Positions 22,994 through 34,090 are shown, numbered from the stretch's first letter. The stretch is 64,000 bases of DNA from Pseudomonas sp. SST3 (GCF_003325755.1 NZ_QORI02000004.1:186001-250000); one strand, 5' to 3'. Numbers and translations: made by a program. The notes: generated from the letters alone by a model not told the origin.

Positions 22994-24283
22994 TCATTGG
23001 CTGATCTGTCTGAGATAGGGCGCTGGCGCGGCGCCGAGGTTGTGTAGCATGCGCTCGCTATACCAATCGATGAAATTGACCACGCCGAACTCGTAGGTCT
23101 TCGAATACGGCCCGGGCTGATAGGCGGTGGAATTGATTCCACGCTGGTTCTCTTCGGCGAGGCGGCGGTCCTGGTCGTTGGTGGCGTCCCAAACCTTGCG
23201 CAGGTTTTCCACCGAGTAGTCGACGCCCTCCACCGCGTCCTTGTGCACCAACCATTTGGTGGTGACCCGGGTTTCCTGAGCGCTTACCGGCCACACTGTG
23301 AAGACGATGATGTGATCGCCCATGCAGTGGTTCCAGGAATGCGGCAGATGCAGGATACGCATCGAGCCGAGCTCGGGGTTCTTGATCCGCCCCATCAGCT
23401 TTTTCGAGCCCAGCTGACCGTCCATGGTCATCGATACGGTGCCTTTGAGCAGCGGCATGCGCACGATACGGTTGCGCAGTCCGAAGCTGGCGTGAGCGTA
23501 GGGAATCTGCTCGGCATCCCAGGCGGCGGCCGATGCGGCAACATGGTCCTTGAATTCCTGACTGGCGCGTGGATCGGTAACGTCGTCCCATTCCAGCAAC
23601 GACTTGAGCAGCTCCGGGTGCGCGCCGTTGCAGTGGTAACACTCGCGATTGTTTTCCAGCACCAGCTTCCAGTTGGCCTTCTCCACCAGGGTGCTCTGCA
23701 CCGCCACCTTGGTGTTCTCCATGTCGTACGGTTCCATGTAGTGCGTCAGGGTCGCGAGGAAATCGTCGATGGCTGGCGGGTTCTCGGCAAGGGAAATGAA
23801 GATGTAGCCGCCCGCCGTCTTGCACTGCACGGGCTTCAAGCCGTATTGGTTCATGTCGAAGTCGGCACCCATCTCGGTGCCAGCGAACAACAAGCGACCG
23901 TCCAGTTCGTAGGTCCACTGGTGATAGGGGCAAACCAGCTTGGCGACCTTGCCCTTGTCGCTGGTGCACAACCGCGAGCCGCGATGGCGGCAAACGTTAT
24001 GAAAGGCATGCACCACGCCTTCGGAACCACGGATGACCAGAATCGGGTTATCGCCGATCTGTAGCGTCAGGAAATTGCCCTTGGCGGGGATCTCGCAGGT
24101 CATGCCTGCAATCAGCCACTCCTTATGGAAGATCTCCTGCATATCCAGCTGGAACAGGCGCTCATCACTGTAGAAGGGCTGCGGAAGGGAAAACGTAGGC
24201 TCGCGGGTCTGCAGCATCTCGGCCGTCGCCGTGCGCGCGGCTTCGAGCGGATCGCCCAGGCTCAGGGTGAAAGTGGCATCCAT
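22994..24283 (-). CDS. gbcA: Glycine betaine demethylase, Rieske oxygenase subunit
   Basis: Oxygenase part of the GbcAB system that removes one methyl group from glycine betaine as formaldehyde, giving dimethylglycine. The 429-residue protein has a Rieske [2Fe-2S] site, CRHRGSRLC with CPYHQW (about 97-120), and the mononuclear iron site starting NNRECYHCNGAHPE (about 210). The rest matches the ring-hydroxylating alpha-subunit fold. GAGGAG precedes the ATG. It is divergent from the reductase gene gbcB, as in P. aeruginosa PA5410/PA5411. GbdR is the known activator in that species. Confidence 0.95.
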   Translation of the reverse strand: MDATFTLSLGDPLEAARTATAEMLQTREPTFSLPQPFYSDERLFQLDMQEIFHKEWLIAGMTCEIPAKGNFLTLQIGDNPILVIRGSEGVVHAFHNVCRHRGSRLCTSDKGKVAKLVCPYHQWTYELDGRLLFAGTEMGADFDMNQYGLKPVQCKTAGGYIFISLAENPPAIDDFLATLTHYMEPYDMENTKVAVQSTLVEKANWKLVLENNRECYHCNGAHPELLKSLLEWDDVTDPRASQEFKDHVAASAAAWDAEQIPYAHASFGLRNRIVRMPLLKGTVSMTMDGQLGSKKLMGRIKNPELGSMRILHLPHSWNHCMGDHIIVFTVWPVSAQETRVTTKWLVHKDAVEGVDYSVENLRKVWDATNDQDRRLAEENQRGINSTAYQPGPYSKTYEFGVVNFIDWYSERMLHNLGAAPAPYLRQISQ

Positions 24284-24677
24284 CGGTTACTCCTCAAGCC
24301 GGCCGCGCCCTGACGGGCATCTATGGCTGGCGACAAAATGGCTATACGGGTGCTACGCAAGGGGTGCCGGACGACCTCCAGTCACCGGGAGGAAAAGCGA
24401 CTCCTACGAGATCTCCTCCCTTGTTCGGCTGCGACCGAGTGTGTCCCGGTGCAAATGGAAAACCTTATCTATGGGCGACAGCCGCACATCCGTTACCGAC
24501 GCCGGAACGCCCGTGTAACAGGACTGGTCGCGATAAGCATGCCGATGTCGCGGATAGGTAAGTGGGCACCGAGAGCGTTGCGCACAATTCTGCGCCAGAA
24601 GGGCCGCACATCAATTCAGTTGCAGCCCTGCAGACGGGCCTGGAAGGGCCGTAGTAGCCAGCGCAATCGAGGTGAGC
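24284..24677. promoter_or_regulatory. Divergent gbcA-gbcB promoter region
   Basis: These 394 bp separate the two halves of the demethylase system and must hold both promoters. ATGGCT is directly repeated at 24323-24328 and 24338-24343, a 15-bp period placed 40-60 bp upstream of gbcA. An AraC-family protein such as GbdR could bind such a tandem site, but I have not matched it to a published motif. The rest shows no gene. Confidence 0.4.
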
Positions 24678-25778
24678 ATGTCCAGCAATTTCCTCAATCC
24701 GGTCAATACCCAGACATGGACCAACGGCCGCCATCTGGTGCGCTGCGTGAAGGTGATCCAGGAAACCTGGGACGTGCGCACCTTCTGCTTCATGTCCGAT
24801 CAGCCGATCATGTACTTCTTCAAGCCGGGACAGTTCGTCACCCTGGAACTCGAAATCGACGGCCAACAGGTGATGCGCTCATACACCATCGCCAGCTCGC
24901 CCTCGGTGCCCTACAGCTTTTCGGTGACGATCAAGCGCATCCCCGGCGGCAAGGTCTCCAACTGGCTACACGACAACCTCACCGAAGGCGACCAGTTGCC
25001 GGTACACGGTCCGGTCGGGCTGTTCAACGCCATCGATTTCCCCACGGATAAGGTCCTGTTTCTTTCCGGTGGCGTCGGCATCACCCCGGTAATGTCGATG
25101 GCGCGCTGGTTTTTCGATACAAACGCCAATGTCGATATGACCTTCGTACACAGCGCGCGCTCGCCCAAGGACATCATCTTCCACCGCGAGCTGGAACACA
25201 TGGCCTCGCGGGTCAACAACTTCAGCCTGCACATCATCTGTGAGCGCCATGGCATGGGCGAGGCTTGGGCCGGTTACCGCGGCTACCTTGACCAGCGCAT
25301 GCTGGAGCTGATCGCGCCGGATTTCGCTGACCGGGAGATCTTCTGCTGCGGACCGACTCCGTATATGAATGCTGTCAAGCGACTGCTGAGCGCCAATGGC
25401 TTCGACATGCAGCGTTATCACGAGGAGTCCTTCGGTGCGACCCCGGCAGACGTGCGCGAAGACGTCAAAGAGCTGGCCGAGCTGGCCGCCGGCGCACCCG
25501 ATGTGCCGCTCGCAGACCTTAATCAGGTGGAGTTCACCGCGACCGGCAAGAGCATCCGTGTCGGCCCAGGAGACACCGTCCACTCGGCTGCCGCGCAGCT
25601 CGGCCTGCATATTCCCAAAGCTTGCGGCATGGGCATCTGCGGCACTTGCAAGGTAATGAAGACCGCCGGCGAAGTGTCCATGGAGCACAACGGCGGCATC
25701 ACCGACGAAGACGTCGCAGAAGGCTACATCCTGTCGTGCTGCAGCGTACCCAAGGGCGACGTGGTCATCGATTACTGA
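24678..25778 (+). CDS. gbcB: Glycine betaine demethylase, ferredoxin reductase subunit
   Basis: Electron-transfer partner of GbcA. The 366-residue protein has an FAD-binding domain (RSYTIASSP near 75), an NAD-binding domain (LFLSGGVGITPVMSMARW, IFCCGPTPYM) and a C-terminal plant-type [2Fe-2S] domain with CGMGICGTCK and the later CCS (about 315-355). ATG 24678 is preferred to the GTG at 24672 because of the GAGGTG site before it. It should pass electrons from NAD(P)H to the GbcA Rieske centre. It stands alone on the plus strand, 557 bp before glyA2. Confidence 0.95.
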   Translation: MSSNFLNPVNTQTWTNGRHLVRCVKVIQETWDVRTFCFMSDQPIMYFFKPGQFVTLELEIDGQQVMRSYTIASSPSVPYSFSVTIKRIPGGKVSNWLHDNLTEGDQLPVHGPVGLFNAIDFPTDKVLFLSGGVGITPVMSMARWFFDTNANVDMTFVHSARSPKDIIFHRELEHMASRVNNFSLHIICERHGMGEAWAGYRGYLDQRMLELIAPDFADREIFCCGPTPYMNAVKRLLSANGFDMQRYHEESFGATPADVREDVKELAELAAGAPDVPLADLNQVEFTATGKSIRVGPGDTVHSAAAQLGLHIPKACGMGICGTCKVMKTAGEVSMEHNGGITDEDVAEGYILSCCSVPKGDVVIDY

Positions 25779-26335
25779 ATCGTTCAATCCCCCGCACACC
25801 CGGCTGCCCTAGCCAGCCGGGCACGCTTCCGATCCGCCTTTTGGCAGCCGCTCGACCCGCCAGCACATGAGCCTCAGCCGCAAACGCCCTTGCGGCGCCA
25901 TTCGTAACTGAGACGTGAAGCCTCACCTACGTTCGGTGTATGCGGATTCATTGGAGGACAGGCCTGTTCTCAATCGCTGATTGAAAGCCTGCTTCGCAAG
26001 CGCTCGCCCTGGCGAAAGCCATGCCAATTGGGACCCGTGGAGTGGCTTCAGTCACGAAGCGGCGTCACGACCAACTCCCGGCTGAGGCCGTTCCCAACAC
26101 CAAATCATGCGACTCACGCGAAGGGAGAACGCCTACCTGCTGGCGCGCGCTGACGGCGCTGAGTGAGGCCGCCCGCACGCCGATTCCGATAACGACGAAG
26201 CATGTCGCAAACGAACTCTCACGAGGCGCAGGCAGGCATCTTCCCGGCAAGGCCCGGCCATACCATCGCATCCAGACAGACAGACCAAAGCCTTCACCGA
26301 GGCGAGTGGCGCATCCGCGCCTTTAGGAGATCGAG
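25779..26335. other. 557-bp intergenic region before the sox operon
   Basis: I find no convincing gene: the open frames here show neither codon bias nor family similarity. TTTAGGAG just before 26336 is the ribosome site of the next gene. The space probably holds the operon promoter and a leader. I checked for a glycine-riboswitch core (the paired GGAGA/CTCTGG pattern) by eye and did not see it. Confidence 0.5.
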
Positions 26336-27589
<1,254 letters not shown>

Positions 27590-27592
27590 TTC

Positions 27593-27654
27593 GTAGGGTG
27601 GAAGGCGCTGTTTCCTTCCACCGCAAACCGGTGGATCGATAACCGGCGATCCAC
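27593..27654. repeat. TAGGGTGGA-type repeat, copy a (partial)
   Basis: CGTAGGGTGGAAGGCGC starts 4 bases after the glyA stop codon. It holds CCTTCCACCG, GGTGGATCGAT and GATCCAC like the other copies, but the final CCTACG end is missing. Confidence 0.6.
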
Positions 27655-27710
27655 TTTGCGAGTCGCATTGCGTCACCGCTTCGAGGCGGTCGTTTTTCAG
27701 GAGCATTTAT

Positions 27711-28961
27711 ATGCAACGTTATTCCGGCTTCGGCCTGCTCAAGCACTCCTTCAGCCATCATGAAAACTGGCAGCGCATGTGGCGCAATCCCACGCCCAAA
27801 CCGGTGTATGACGTGGTCATCGTCGGCGCTGGCGGCCATGGCTTGGCCACTGCTTATTACCTGGCGAAAGAGTTCGGCGTGAAGAACGTCGCGGTGATCG
27901 AGAAGGGCTGGCTGGGTGGCGGGAACACCGCGCGCAACACCACCATCGTGCGTTCCAACTATCTGTGGGACGAATCGGCGCAGCTCTACGAGCATGCAAT
28001 GAAACTGTGGGAAGGCCTGTCCCAGGACATCAACTACAACGTCATGTTCTCCCAGCGCGGCGTGTTCAACCTGGGCCACACCCTGCAAGACATGCGCGAC
28101 ATCGAGCGTCGGGTCAGCGCCAACCGCCTCAACGGTGTCGACGGTGAAGTGGTCGACGCCAAGCAGGTGGCGGAGATGATCCCCTACCTGGACTGCTCGA
28201 AGAACACCCGCTACCCGATTCTCGGCGCCTCGCTACAGCGCCGCGGCGGCGTCGCCCGTCACGACGCAGTGGCCTGGGGCTATGCCCGCGCCGCCGATGC
28301 CATGGGCGTCGACCTGATCCAGCAAACCGAAGTGACCGGCTTCCGCAAGGAAAACGGCGTTTGCATCGGCGTGGAGACCAATAAAGGCTTTATCGGCGGC
28401 AAGCGTGTTGGCGTGGTCACGGCCGGTAATTCCGGGCATATGGCCAAGCTCGCCGGCTTCCGCCTGCCCCTCGAGTCCCACCCGCTGCAGGCCCTGGTAT
28501 CCGAGCCGATCAAGCCAATCATCGACACCGTGATCATGTCCAACGCGGTGCATGGCTACATCAGCCAGTCGGACAAGGGCGACCTGGTCATCGGCGCCGG
28601 CATCGACAGCTACAACGGCTACGGCCAGCGCGGCTCCTACCCCACCATCGAACACACCCTGCAGGCCATCGTCGAGATGTTCCCGGTGCTCTCGCGGGTG
28701 CGCATGAACCGCCAGTGGGGCGGCATCGTCGACACCACCCCGGACGCCTGCCCGATCATCGCCAAGACCCCGGTGAAGAACCTGTTCTTCAACTGCGGCT
28801 GGGGTACCGGCGGCTTCAAGGCTACCCCGGGTTCGGGTCATGTGTTCGCCGCCAGCCTGGCCAAGGGCGAGATGCACCCGCTGGCCAAGGCGTTCTCGAT
28901 TGAGCGCTTCCACAACGGCGCCTTGATCGACGAACACGGGGCGGCCGGGGTCGCGCACTGA
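27711..28961 (+). CDS. soxB: Sarcosine oxidase, beta subunit
   Basis: Catalytic subunit of heterotetrameric sarcosine oxidase, which demethylates sarcosine to glycine. The 416 residues start with a family-typical MQRYSGFGLLKHSFSHHENW. The FAD site DVVIVGAGGHGLATAYYLAKE is near residue 35, and RRGGVARHDAVAWGYARAAD carries the histidine region where FMN is bound covalently in this family. CAGGAG precedes the ATG. It is followed by soxD after 55 bp. Confidence 0.96.
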   Translation: MQRYSGFGLLKHSFSHHENWQRMWRNPTPKPVYDVVIVGAGGHGLATAYYLAKEFGVKNVAVIEKGWLGGGNTARNTTIVRSNYLWDESAQLYEHAMKLWEGLSQDINYNVMFSQRGVFNLGHTLQDMRDIERRVSANRLNGVDGEVVDAKQVAEMIPYLDCSKNTRYPILGASLQRRGGVARHDAVAWGYARAADAMGVDLIQQTEVTGFRKENGVCIGVETNKGFIGGKRVGVVTAGNSGHMAKLAGFRLPLESHPLQALVSEPIKPIIDTVIMSNAVHGYISQSDKGDLVIGAGIDSYNGYGQRGSYPTIEHTLQAIVEMFPVLSRVRMNRQWGGIVDTTPDACPIIAKTPVKNLFFNCGWGTGGFKATPGSGHVFAASLAKGEMHPLAKAFSIERFHNGALIDEHGAAGVAH

Positions 28962-28969
28962 TTTTGGCC

Positions 28970-28990
28970 CCCTCTCCCGACGGGAGAGGG
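28970..28990. repeat. Perfect hairpin between soxB and soxD
   Basis: CCCTCTCCC-GAC-GGGAGAGGG forms a 9-bp stem with a three-base loop, 9 bp beyond the soxB stop. It has no T run. It may stabilise the soxB mRNA 3' end or set the subunit ratio; it also resembles a common pseudomonad intergenic palindrome. Confidence 0.6.
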
Positions 28991-29016
28991 AGGATGGTTT
29001 TCTGGAGGTACCGAGC

Positions 29017-29343
29017 ATGCTGCATATCTTCTGCCCTCACTGCGGCGAACTGCGTTCCGAAGAAGAGTTCCACGCCGGCGGCCAGGCGCACATCCCGCGC
29101 CCGCTCGACCCGAACGCCTGCACCGACGAGGAGTGGGGCGAGTACCTGTTCTTCCGCGACAACCCGCGCGGCATCCACCACGAACTGTGGATTCACGCGG
29201 CGGGCTGCCGCCAGTACTTCAATGTCACCCGTCATACGGTGAGCTACGAAATCCTCGAAACCTACAAGATCGGCGAGCGGCCCAGCGTGACTGAGGCTCC
29301 GCTCGCTGCGAAGAAGGCTGTCGACCAAGGAGTAACGGCATGA
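29017..29343 (+). CDS. soxD: Sarcosine oxidase, delta subunit
   Basis: Small zinc-binding subunit of sarcosine oxidase, 108 residues. Zinc ligand candidates are CPHCGELRSEEEF near the N-terminus and IHAAGCRQYFNVTRHT near the middle. GGAGG lies before the ATG. Its stop codon overlaps the ATG of soxA (4-bp overlap), consistent with translational coupling and equal subunit supply. Confidence 0.95.
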   Translation: MLHIFCPHCGELRSEEEFHAGGQAHIPRPLDPNACTDEEWGEYLFFRDNPRGIHHELWIHAAGCRQYFNVTRHTVSYEILETYKIGERPSVTEAPLAAKKAVDQGVTA

Positions 29344-32300
29344 GCCAGGTCAATCGTCTTTCCCAGGGCGGTCGTATCGACCGCAGCCAGCCCCTGACCT
29401 TCAGCTTCAACGGCGAAACCTATCAGGGCTTCGCCGGTGACACCCTGGCCGCCGCGCTGCTGGCCAACGGTGTCGATGTGGTCGGCCGCAGCTTCAAGTA
29501 CTCGCGACCACGCGGCATAGTCGCCGCCGGCGCCGAGGAACCCAATGCCGTGCTGCAGATCGGCGGCAGCGAAGCCACACAGATCCCCAACGTGCGCGCT
29601 ACCCAGCAAGCACTTTACGCCGGCCTGACCGCCAACAGCGTGAACGGCTGGCCGAGCGTCAACACCGACCTGATGGGCATTCTCGGCAAGGTCGGCGGTG
29701 GCATGATGCCGCCCGGCTTCTACTACAAGACCTTCATGTATCCGCAGAATCTGTGGCTGACGTACGAGAAGTACATTCGTAAGGCCGCAGGCCTGGGCCG
29801 CGCGCCTAAGGAAAACGACCCGGACAGCTACGACTACCTGAACCAGCACTGCGACGTATTGGTGGTCGGCGCTGGCCCGGCCGGTCTGGCCGCGGCCCTG
29901 GCTGCCGGACGCAGTGGCGCACGGGTAATTCTGGCCGACGAACAGGAAGAGTTCGGCGGCAGCCTGCTCGCCACCCGCGAGACCCTCGACGGCAAGCCCG
30001 CCGCCGACTGGGCCACCAAGGTCATGGCCGAGTTGGAGAACATGCCGGAAGTGACCCTGTTGCCGCGCGCTACCGTGAACGGCTACCACGACCATAACTT
30101 CCTCACCATCCATCAGCGCCTGACTGACCATTTGGGTGAAGTTGCACCCATGGGGCCACTCGGTCAAAGACTCGTACGCCAGCGCATGCATCGCGTACGC
30201 GCCAAGCGCGTGGTACTGGCCACCGGCGCCCACGAGCGCCCACTGGTTTATTCGAACAACGACGTGCCGGGCAACATGCTTGCCGATGCGGTATCCACTT
30301 ATGTGCGCCGTTACGGCGTGGTGCCGGGCCGCCAGCTGGTGTTGTCGACCAACAATGATTACGCCTACCGGGTGGTGCTCGACTGGCTCGACGCCGGCCA
30401 TCAGGTGGTCGCCGTCGCCGATGCGCGCAGCAATCCACGCGGTGCCTGGGTCGAGGAAGCGCGCCGGCGTGGCGTACGCGTTCTTTCAGGCAGTGCGGTG
30501 GTCGAAGCGCGCGGCAGCAAGCGGGTTACCGGTGCACGCATCTGCGCCATCGATCTTGCCAGCCATAAAGTCACCAGCTCCGGCGAAGTGATCGACTGCG
30601 ACCTGATCGTCAGCTCCGGCGGCTACAGCCCGGTGGTCCACCTGGCCTCGCACCTCGGTGGCCGTCCAACTTGGCGTGAAGACATTCTCGCCTTCGTCCC
30701 CGGCGAAGGCTTCCAGAAGCGCCTCTGCGCCGGCGCGGTGAATGGCGTGTTCGCCCTCGGCGACGCCCTCGCCGACGGCTTCGAGGCCGGCGCCATGGCC
30801 GCCGCCGAGACTGGCTTCAAGGCGGTCACCGGCACCCTGCCGAAGGTTGAGCAACGCCTCGAAGAACCCACCGTCGCGCTGTTCGAGGTGCCCCACGACA
30901 AACCCACGGCGCGTGCACCCAAGCAGTTCGTCGACCTGCAAAACGACGTCACTGCCGCCGGCATCAAGCTGGCCACGCATGAAGGCTTCGAGTCGGTCGA
31001 GCACGTCAAGCGCTATACCGCGCTGGGCTTCGGCACCGATCAGGGCAAGCTGGGCAATATCAACGGTCTGGCCATCGCCGCCCATTCGATGGGCATCAGC
31101 ATCGCGCAGATGGGCACCACAATGTTCCGCCCGAACTACACCCCGGTGACCTTCGGCGCCCTCGCCGGCCGTCACTGCGGTGAGCTGTTCGAGGCCAAGC
31201 GCTACACCGCCATGCACGCCTGGCACCTGCAGAACGGCGCCGAGTTCGAGGACGTCGGCCAGTGGAAGCGTCCCTGGTACTTCCCCAAGAAGGGCGAAGA
31301 CCTGCACGCCGCCGTGGCTCGCGAGTGCCTGGCCGTGCGCAACGCGGTGGGCATCCTCGACGCCTCGACCCTGGGCAAGATCGATATCCAGGGTCCGGAT
31401 GCGCGCGAATTCCTCAATCGCGTCTACACCAACGCCTGGACCAAGCTGGACGTGGGCAAGGCGCGCTACGGGCTGATGTGCAAGGAAGACGGTATGGTCT
31501 TCGACGACGGGGTAACAGCCTGTCTGGCCGACAACCACTTCCTGATGACCACCACCACCGGCGGCGCCGCACGGGTGATGGAATGGCTGGAGATCTACCA
31601 TCAGACCGAGTGGCCGGAGCTGAAGGTGTACTTCACCTCGGTTACCGACCACTGGGCGACCATGACCCTGTCCGGCCCCAACAGCCGCAAGCTACTGGCC
31701 GAGCTCACCGACATCGATCTGGACAAGGAGGCCTTCCCGTTCATGAGCTGGAAGGAAGGTCAGGTCGGTGGCGTGCCGGCGCGGGTGTTCCGCATCTCGT
31801 TCACCGGTGAGCTGAGCTACGAAGTCAACGTCCAGGCTGACTACGCCTTGGGCGTCTGGGAAAAGATCATCGAAGCCGGCAAGAAGCACGGCCTGACGCC
31901 TTACGGCACCGAGACCATGCACGTACTGCGCGCAGAGAAGGGCTTCATCATCGTTGGCCAGGACACAGACGGCTCGGTCACCCCGGACGACCTGAACATG
32001 GGCTGGTGCGTCGGGCGCACCAAACCCTTCTCCTGGATCGGCTGGCGCGGCATGAACCGCGAGGACTGTCTGCGCGAGAACCGCAAGCAACTGGTCGGCC
32101 TCAAGCCGGTCGATTCGACCAAGGTTCTGCCGGAAGGCGCACAGTTGGTGTTCGACCCGAAACAGCCGGTTCCGATGAGCATGGTCGGTCACGTCACCTC
32201 CAGCTACATGAGTGCGGCGATGGGTTACAGCTTCGCCATGGCCGTGGTCAAGGGTGGCCTCAAGCGTATCGGCGAACGGGTATTCGCGCCTCTGGTGGAT

Positions 32301-32372
32301 GGCAGTGTGATAGAGGCTGAGATTGTCAGCTCGGTGTTCTACGACCCGAAGGGCGAGCGGCAGAACGTTTAA
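29340..32372 (+). CDS. soxA: Sarcosine oxidase, alpha subunit
   Basis: Large subunit, 1010 residues, the normal size. The N-terminal ferredoxin-like domain (about 15-100, no Fe-S cysteines needed) is followed by a dinucleotide-binding domain with DVLVVGAGPAGLAAALAAG (about 175) that binds NAD+. The C-terminal half (about 610-1000) is a GcvT-like folate domain, with MFDDGVTACLADNHF and ISFTGELSYEVNV, that catches formaldehyde as methylene-THF. Start overlaps soxD. The two-subunit shuttling is known for the family; no key residue seems missing. Confidence 0.97.
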   Translation: MSQVNRLSQGGRIDRSQPLTFSFNGETYQGFAGDTLAAALLANGVDVVGRSFKYSRPRGIVAAGAEEPNAVLQIGGSEATQIPNVRATQQALYAGLTANSVNGWPSVNTDLMGILGKVGGGMMPPGFYYKTFMYPQNLWLTYEKYIRKAAGLGRAPKENDPDSYDYLNQHCDVLVVGAGPAGLAAALAAGRSGARVILADEQEEFGGSLLATRETLDGKPAADWATKVMAELENMPEVTLLPRATVNGYHDHNFLTIHQRLTDHLGEVAPMGPLGQRLVRQRMHRVRAKRVVLATGAHERPLVYSNNDVPGNMLADAVSTYVRRYGVVPGRQLVLSTNNDYAYRVVLDWLDAGHQVVAVADARSNPRGAWVEEARRRGVRVLSGSAVVEARGSKRVTGARICAIDLASHKVTSSGEVIDCDLIVSSGGYSPVVHLASHLGGRPTWREDILAFVPGEGFQKRLCAGAVNGVFALGDALADGFEAGAMAAAETGFKAVTGTLPKVEQRLEEPTVALFEVPHDKPTARAPKQFVDLQNDVTAAGIKLATHEGFESVEHVKRYTALGFGTDQGKLGNINGLAIAAHSMGISIAQMGTTMFRPNYTPVTFGALAGRHCGELFEAKRYTAMHAWHLQNGAEFEDVGQWKRPWYFPKKGEDLHAAVARECLAVRNAVGILDASTLGKIDIQGPDAREFLNRVYTNAWTKLDVGKARYGLMCKEDGMVFDDGVTACLADNHFLMTTTTGGAARVMEWLEIYHQTEWPELKVYFTSVTDHWATMTLSGPNSRKLLAELTDIDLDKEAFPFMSWKEGQVGGVPARVFRISFTGELSYEVNVQADYALGVWEKIIEAGKKHGLTPYGTETMHVLRAEKGFIIVGQDTDGSVTPDDLNMGWCVGRTKPFSWIGWRGMNREDCLRENRKQLVGLKPVDSTKVLPEGAQLVFDPKQPVPMSMVGHVTSSYMSAAMGYSFAMAVVKGGLKRIGERVFAPLVDGSVIEAEIVSSVFYDPKGERQNV

Positions 32373-32384
32373 GGCATGACCCTT

Positions 32385-32442
32385 TAGGAGCAGCTTGCTG
32401 GCGAATGGTCTCGACCCGTGACCGCCAGCAAGCTGGCTCCTA
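32385..32442. repeat. REP-like palindrome between soxA and soxG
   Basis: TAGGAGCAGCTTGCTGGCGA and CGCCAGCAAGCTGGCTCCTA face each other, the classic Pseudomonas REP pair. It separates genes of one enzyme complex and could affect soxG mRNA levels. Confidence 0.75.
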
Positions 32443-32475
32443 CGGTGTCCGACGAAACAGAATGAGAGAGCGCCC

Positions 32476-33105
32476 ATGACCGCAGTGAACGTTTACAAAC
32501 AACGCCCGGACAATCTCGAGGGGCAATCGCCGCTGCACCACGCCGGTCTCGCCGAGCTGGTCGGCAAAGGTCGCAGCGGCGCCGGCATACGCCTGCGTGA
32601 AAAGAAGCTGCGCGGTCACCTGACCCTGCGCGGCGACGCCGATGATCCGGCCTTCGCCAAGGGTGTACACGAGGCCCTCGGGCTGCAATTACCCGTCGCG
32701 CTGACGCTGGTGGCTGAGGGCGAAACCTCCCTGCAGTGGATGGGCCCGGATGAATGGTTGCTGATCGTCCCGCAGGGCGAGGAATTCACCACCGAACGGC
32801 GACTGCGTGACGCCTTGGCGGGGCAGCATATCCAGGTGGTCAACGTCAGCGGCGGGCAGACCCTGCTCGAACTCAGTGGGGAAAAGGTCCGCGAGCTGCT
32901 GATGAAGTCGACCTCCTACGACGTGCATCCGAGCAACTTCCCGGTGGGTAAAGCGGTGGGCACCCACTTCGCTAAGAGCCAGCTGGTGATCCGCCACACC
33001 GCCGAAGACGTCTGGGAACTGGTGGTGCGGCGCAGTTTTGCCGACTACATCTGGCTATGGCTGCAGGACGCCAGTGCCGAGTACGGGCTGGCAATCGAGG
33101 CGTGA
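32476..33105 (+). CDS. soxG: Sarcosine oxidase, gamma subunit
   Basis: Fourth subunit of sarcosine oxidase, 209 residues, related to the folate-binding GcvT fold. Family features are SPLHHAGLAEL, LQWMGPDEWLLI, GQTLLELSGEKVRELL and KSQLVIRHT...WELVVRRSFADYIW. GAGAG lies before the ATG. It is 104 bp after soxA, more than usual, owing to an inserted REP palindrome. Confidence 0.95.
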   Translation: MTAVNVYKQRPDNLEGQSPLHHAGLAELVGKGRSGAGIRLREKKLRGHLTLRGDADDPAFAKGVHEALGLQLPVALTLVAEGETSLQWMGPDEWLLIVPQGEEFTTERRLRDALAGQHIQVVNVSGGQTLLELSGEKVRELLMKSTSYDVHPSNFPVGKAVGTHFAKSQLVIRHTAEDVWELVVRRSFADYIWLWLQDASAEYGLAIEA

Positions 33106-33106
33106 G

Positions 33107-33190
33107 CGTAGGGTGGACGACGCCTTGTTCGTCCACCGTCGTACAGCAAAGGTGGATGGGTGAAGCATCAGCCACGCACCCCACCCTACG
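33107..33190. repeat. TAGGGTGGA-type repeat, copy b (complete)
   Basis: CGTAGGGTGGACGACGCCTT ... CACCCCACCCTACG gives complementary ends in the soxG-purU gap. The inner part includes AAAGGTGGATGGGTGAAGC, similar to copies d and e. Confidence 0.7.
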
Positions 33191-33211
33191 TGCCCAGACT
33201 GGGAGATAAAC

Positions 33212-34069
33212 ATGAGCCGAACCCCCGATACCTGGATCCTCACAGCACACAGCCCGAGCCTGCTTGGCACGGTCGACGTGGTGACACGCTATCTGTTCGA
33301 GCAGAACTGCTACGTCACCGAGCACCACAGCTTCGATGATCGCCTGGTGAGCCGTTTCTTTATCCGGGTCGAATTTCGCGCACCCGCCGGCTTCGACGAG
33401 GGAAGTTTCCGGGCCGGGTTGATCGACCGTGCCGCGCCGTTCGACATGCATACCGAGCTGACACCACCGGGCTACCGGCCCAAGGTAGTGATCATGGTCT
33501 CCAAGTCCGATCACTGTCTGAACGACCTGCTCTATCGTCAGCGCATCGGCCAGTTGCCGATGGATATCGCCGCCGTGGTCTCCAATCACCCGGACCTCGA
33601 GCCCTTGGCGCGCTGGCATGCCATCCCCTACTACCATTTTCCGCTCGATCCTCAGGACAAGCCGGCGCAAGAGCGCAAGGTGCTACAGGTGATTGAGGAC
33701 AGCGGCGCGGAACTGGTGATCCTGGCGCGCTACATGCAGGTTCTCTCACCCGAGTTGTGCCGCACCCTGGACGGCCGAGCCATCAACATTCACCACTCCC
33801 TGCTGCCCGGGTTCAAGGGCGCGAAACCCTACCACCAGGCGTACCAGAAGGGCGTCAAGCTGGTCGGCGCCACCGCTCACTTCATCAACAACGACCTCGA
33901 CGAGGGCCCGATCATTGCCCAGGGCGTCGAGCCGGTGGACCACACCCACTACCCCGAGGACCTGATCGCCAAGGGCCGTGACATCGAATGCCTGACTCTG
34001 GCCAAGGCGGTCGGCTATTTCCTCGAACGACGCGTGTTCCTTCACGCCAACCGAACGGTGGTGTTGTAG
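33212..34069 (+). CDS. purU: Formyltetrahydrofolate deformylase
   Basis: Hydrolyses 10-formyl-THF to formate and THF. The 285-residue protein has an N-terminal ACT domain (about 8-85) and a C-terminal formyl-transferase-like domain with NIHHSLLPGFKGAKPYHQAY and the catalytic aspartate in NDLDEGPIIAQ. GGGAG lies before the ATG. In this operon it likely recovers THF as C1 units from sarcosine accumulate (inference from context). P. aeruginosa has a copy at the same place (PA5420). Confidence 0.96.
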   Translation: MSRTPDTWILTAHSPSLLGTVDVVTRYLFEQNCYVTEHHSFDDRLVSRFFIRVEFRAPAGFDEGSFRAGLIDRAAPFDMHTELTPPGYRPKVVIMVSKSDHCLNDLLYRQRIGQLPMDIAAVVSNHPDLEPLARWHAIPYYHFPLDPQDKPAQERKVLQVIEDSGAELVILARYMQVLSPELCRTLDGRAINIHHSLLPGFKGAKPYHQAYQKGVKLVGATAHFINNDLDEGPIIAQGVEPVDHTHYPEDLIAKGRDIECLTLAKAVGYFLERRVFLHANRTVVL

Positions 34070-34090
34070 CCCCGATAGCACTTCGCATTT

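Noticed and set aside
26021..26326. 101-residue open frame before the catabolic glyA
   Set aside because: No ribosome site, no codon bias and no similarity; likely leader or promoter DNA.
25779..26335. Glycine riboswitch before glyA
   Set aside because: The expected conserved paired core was not seen by eye; a covariance search would settle it.
30486..31652. Minus-strand open frame (388 residues) opposite soxA
   Set aside because: Shadow of soxA; no recognisable domain.
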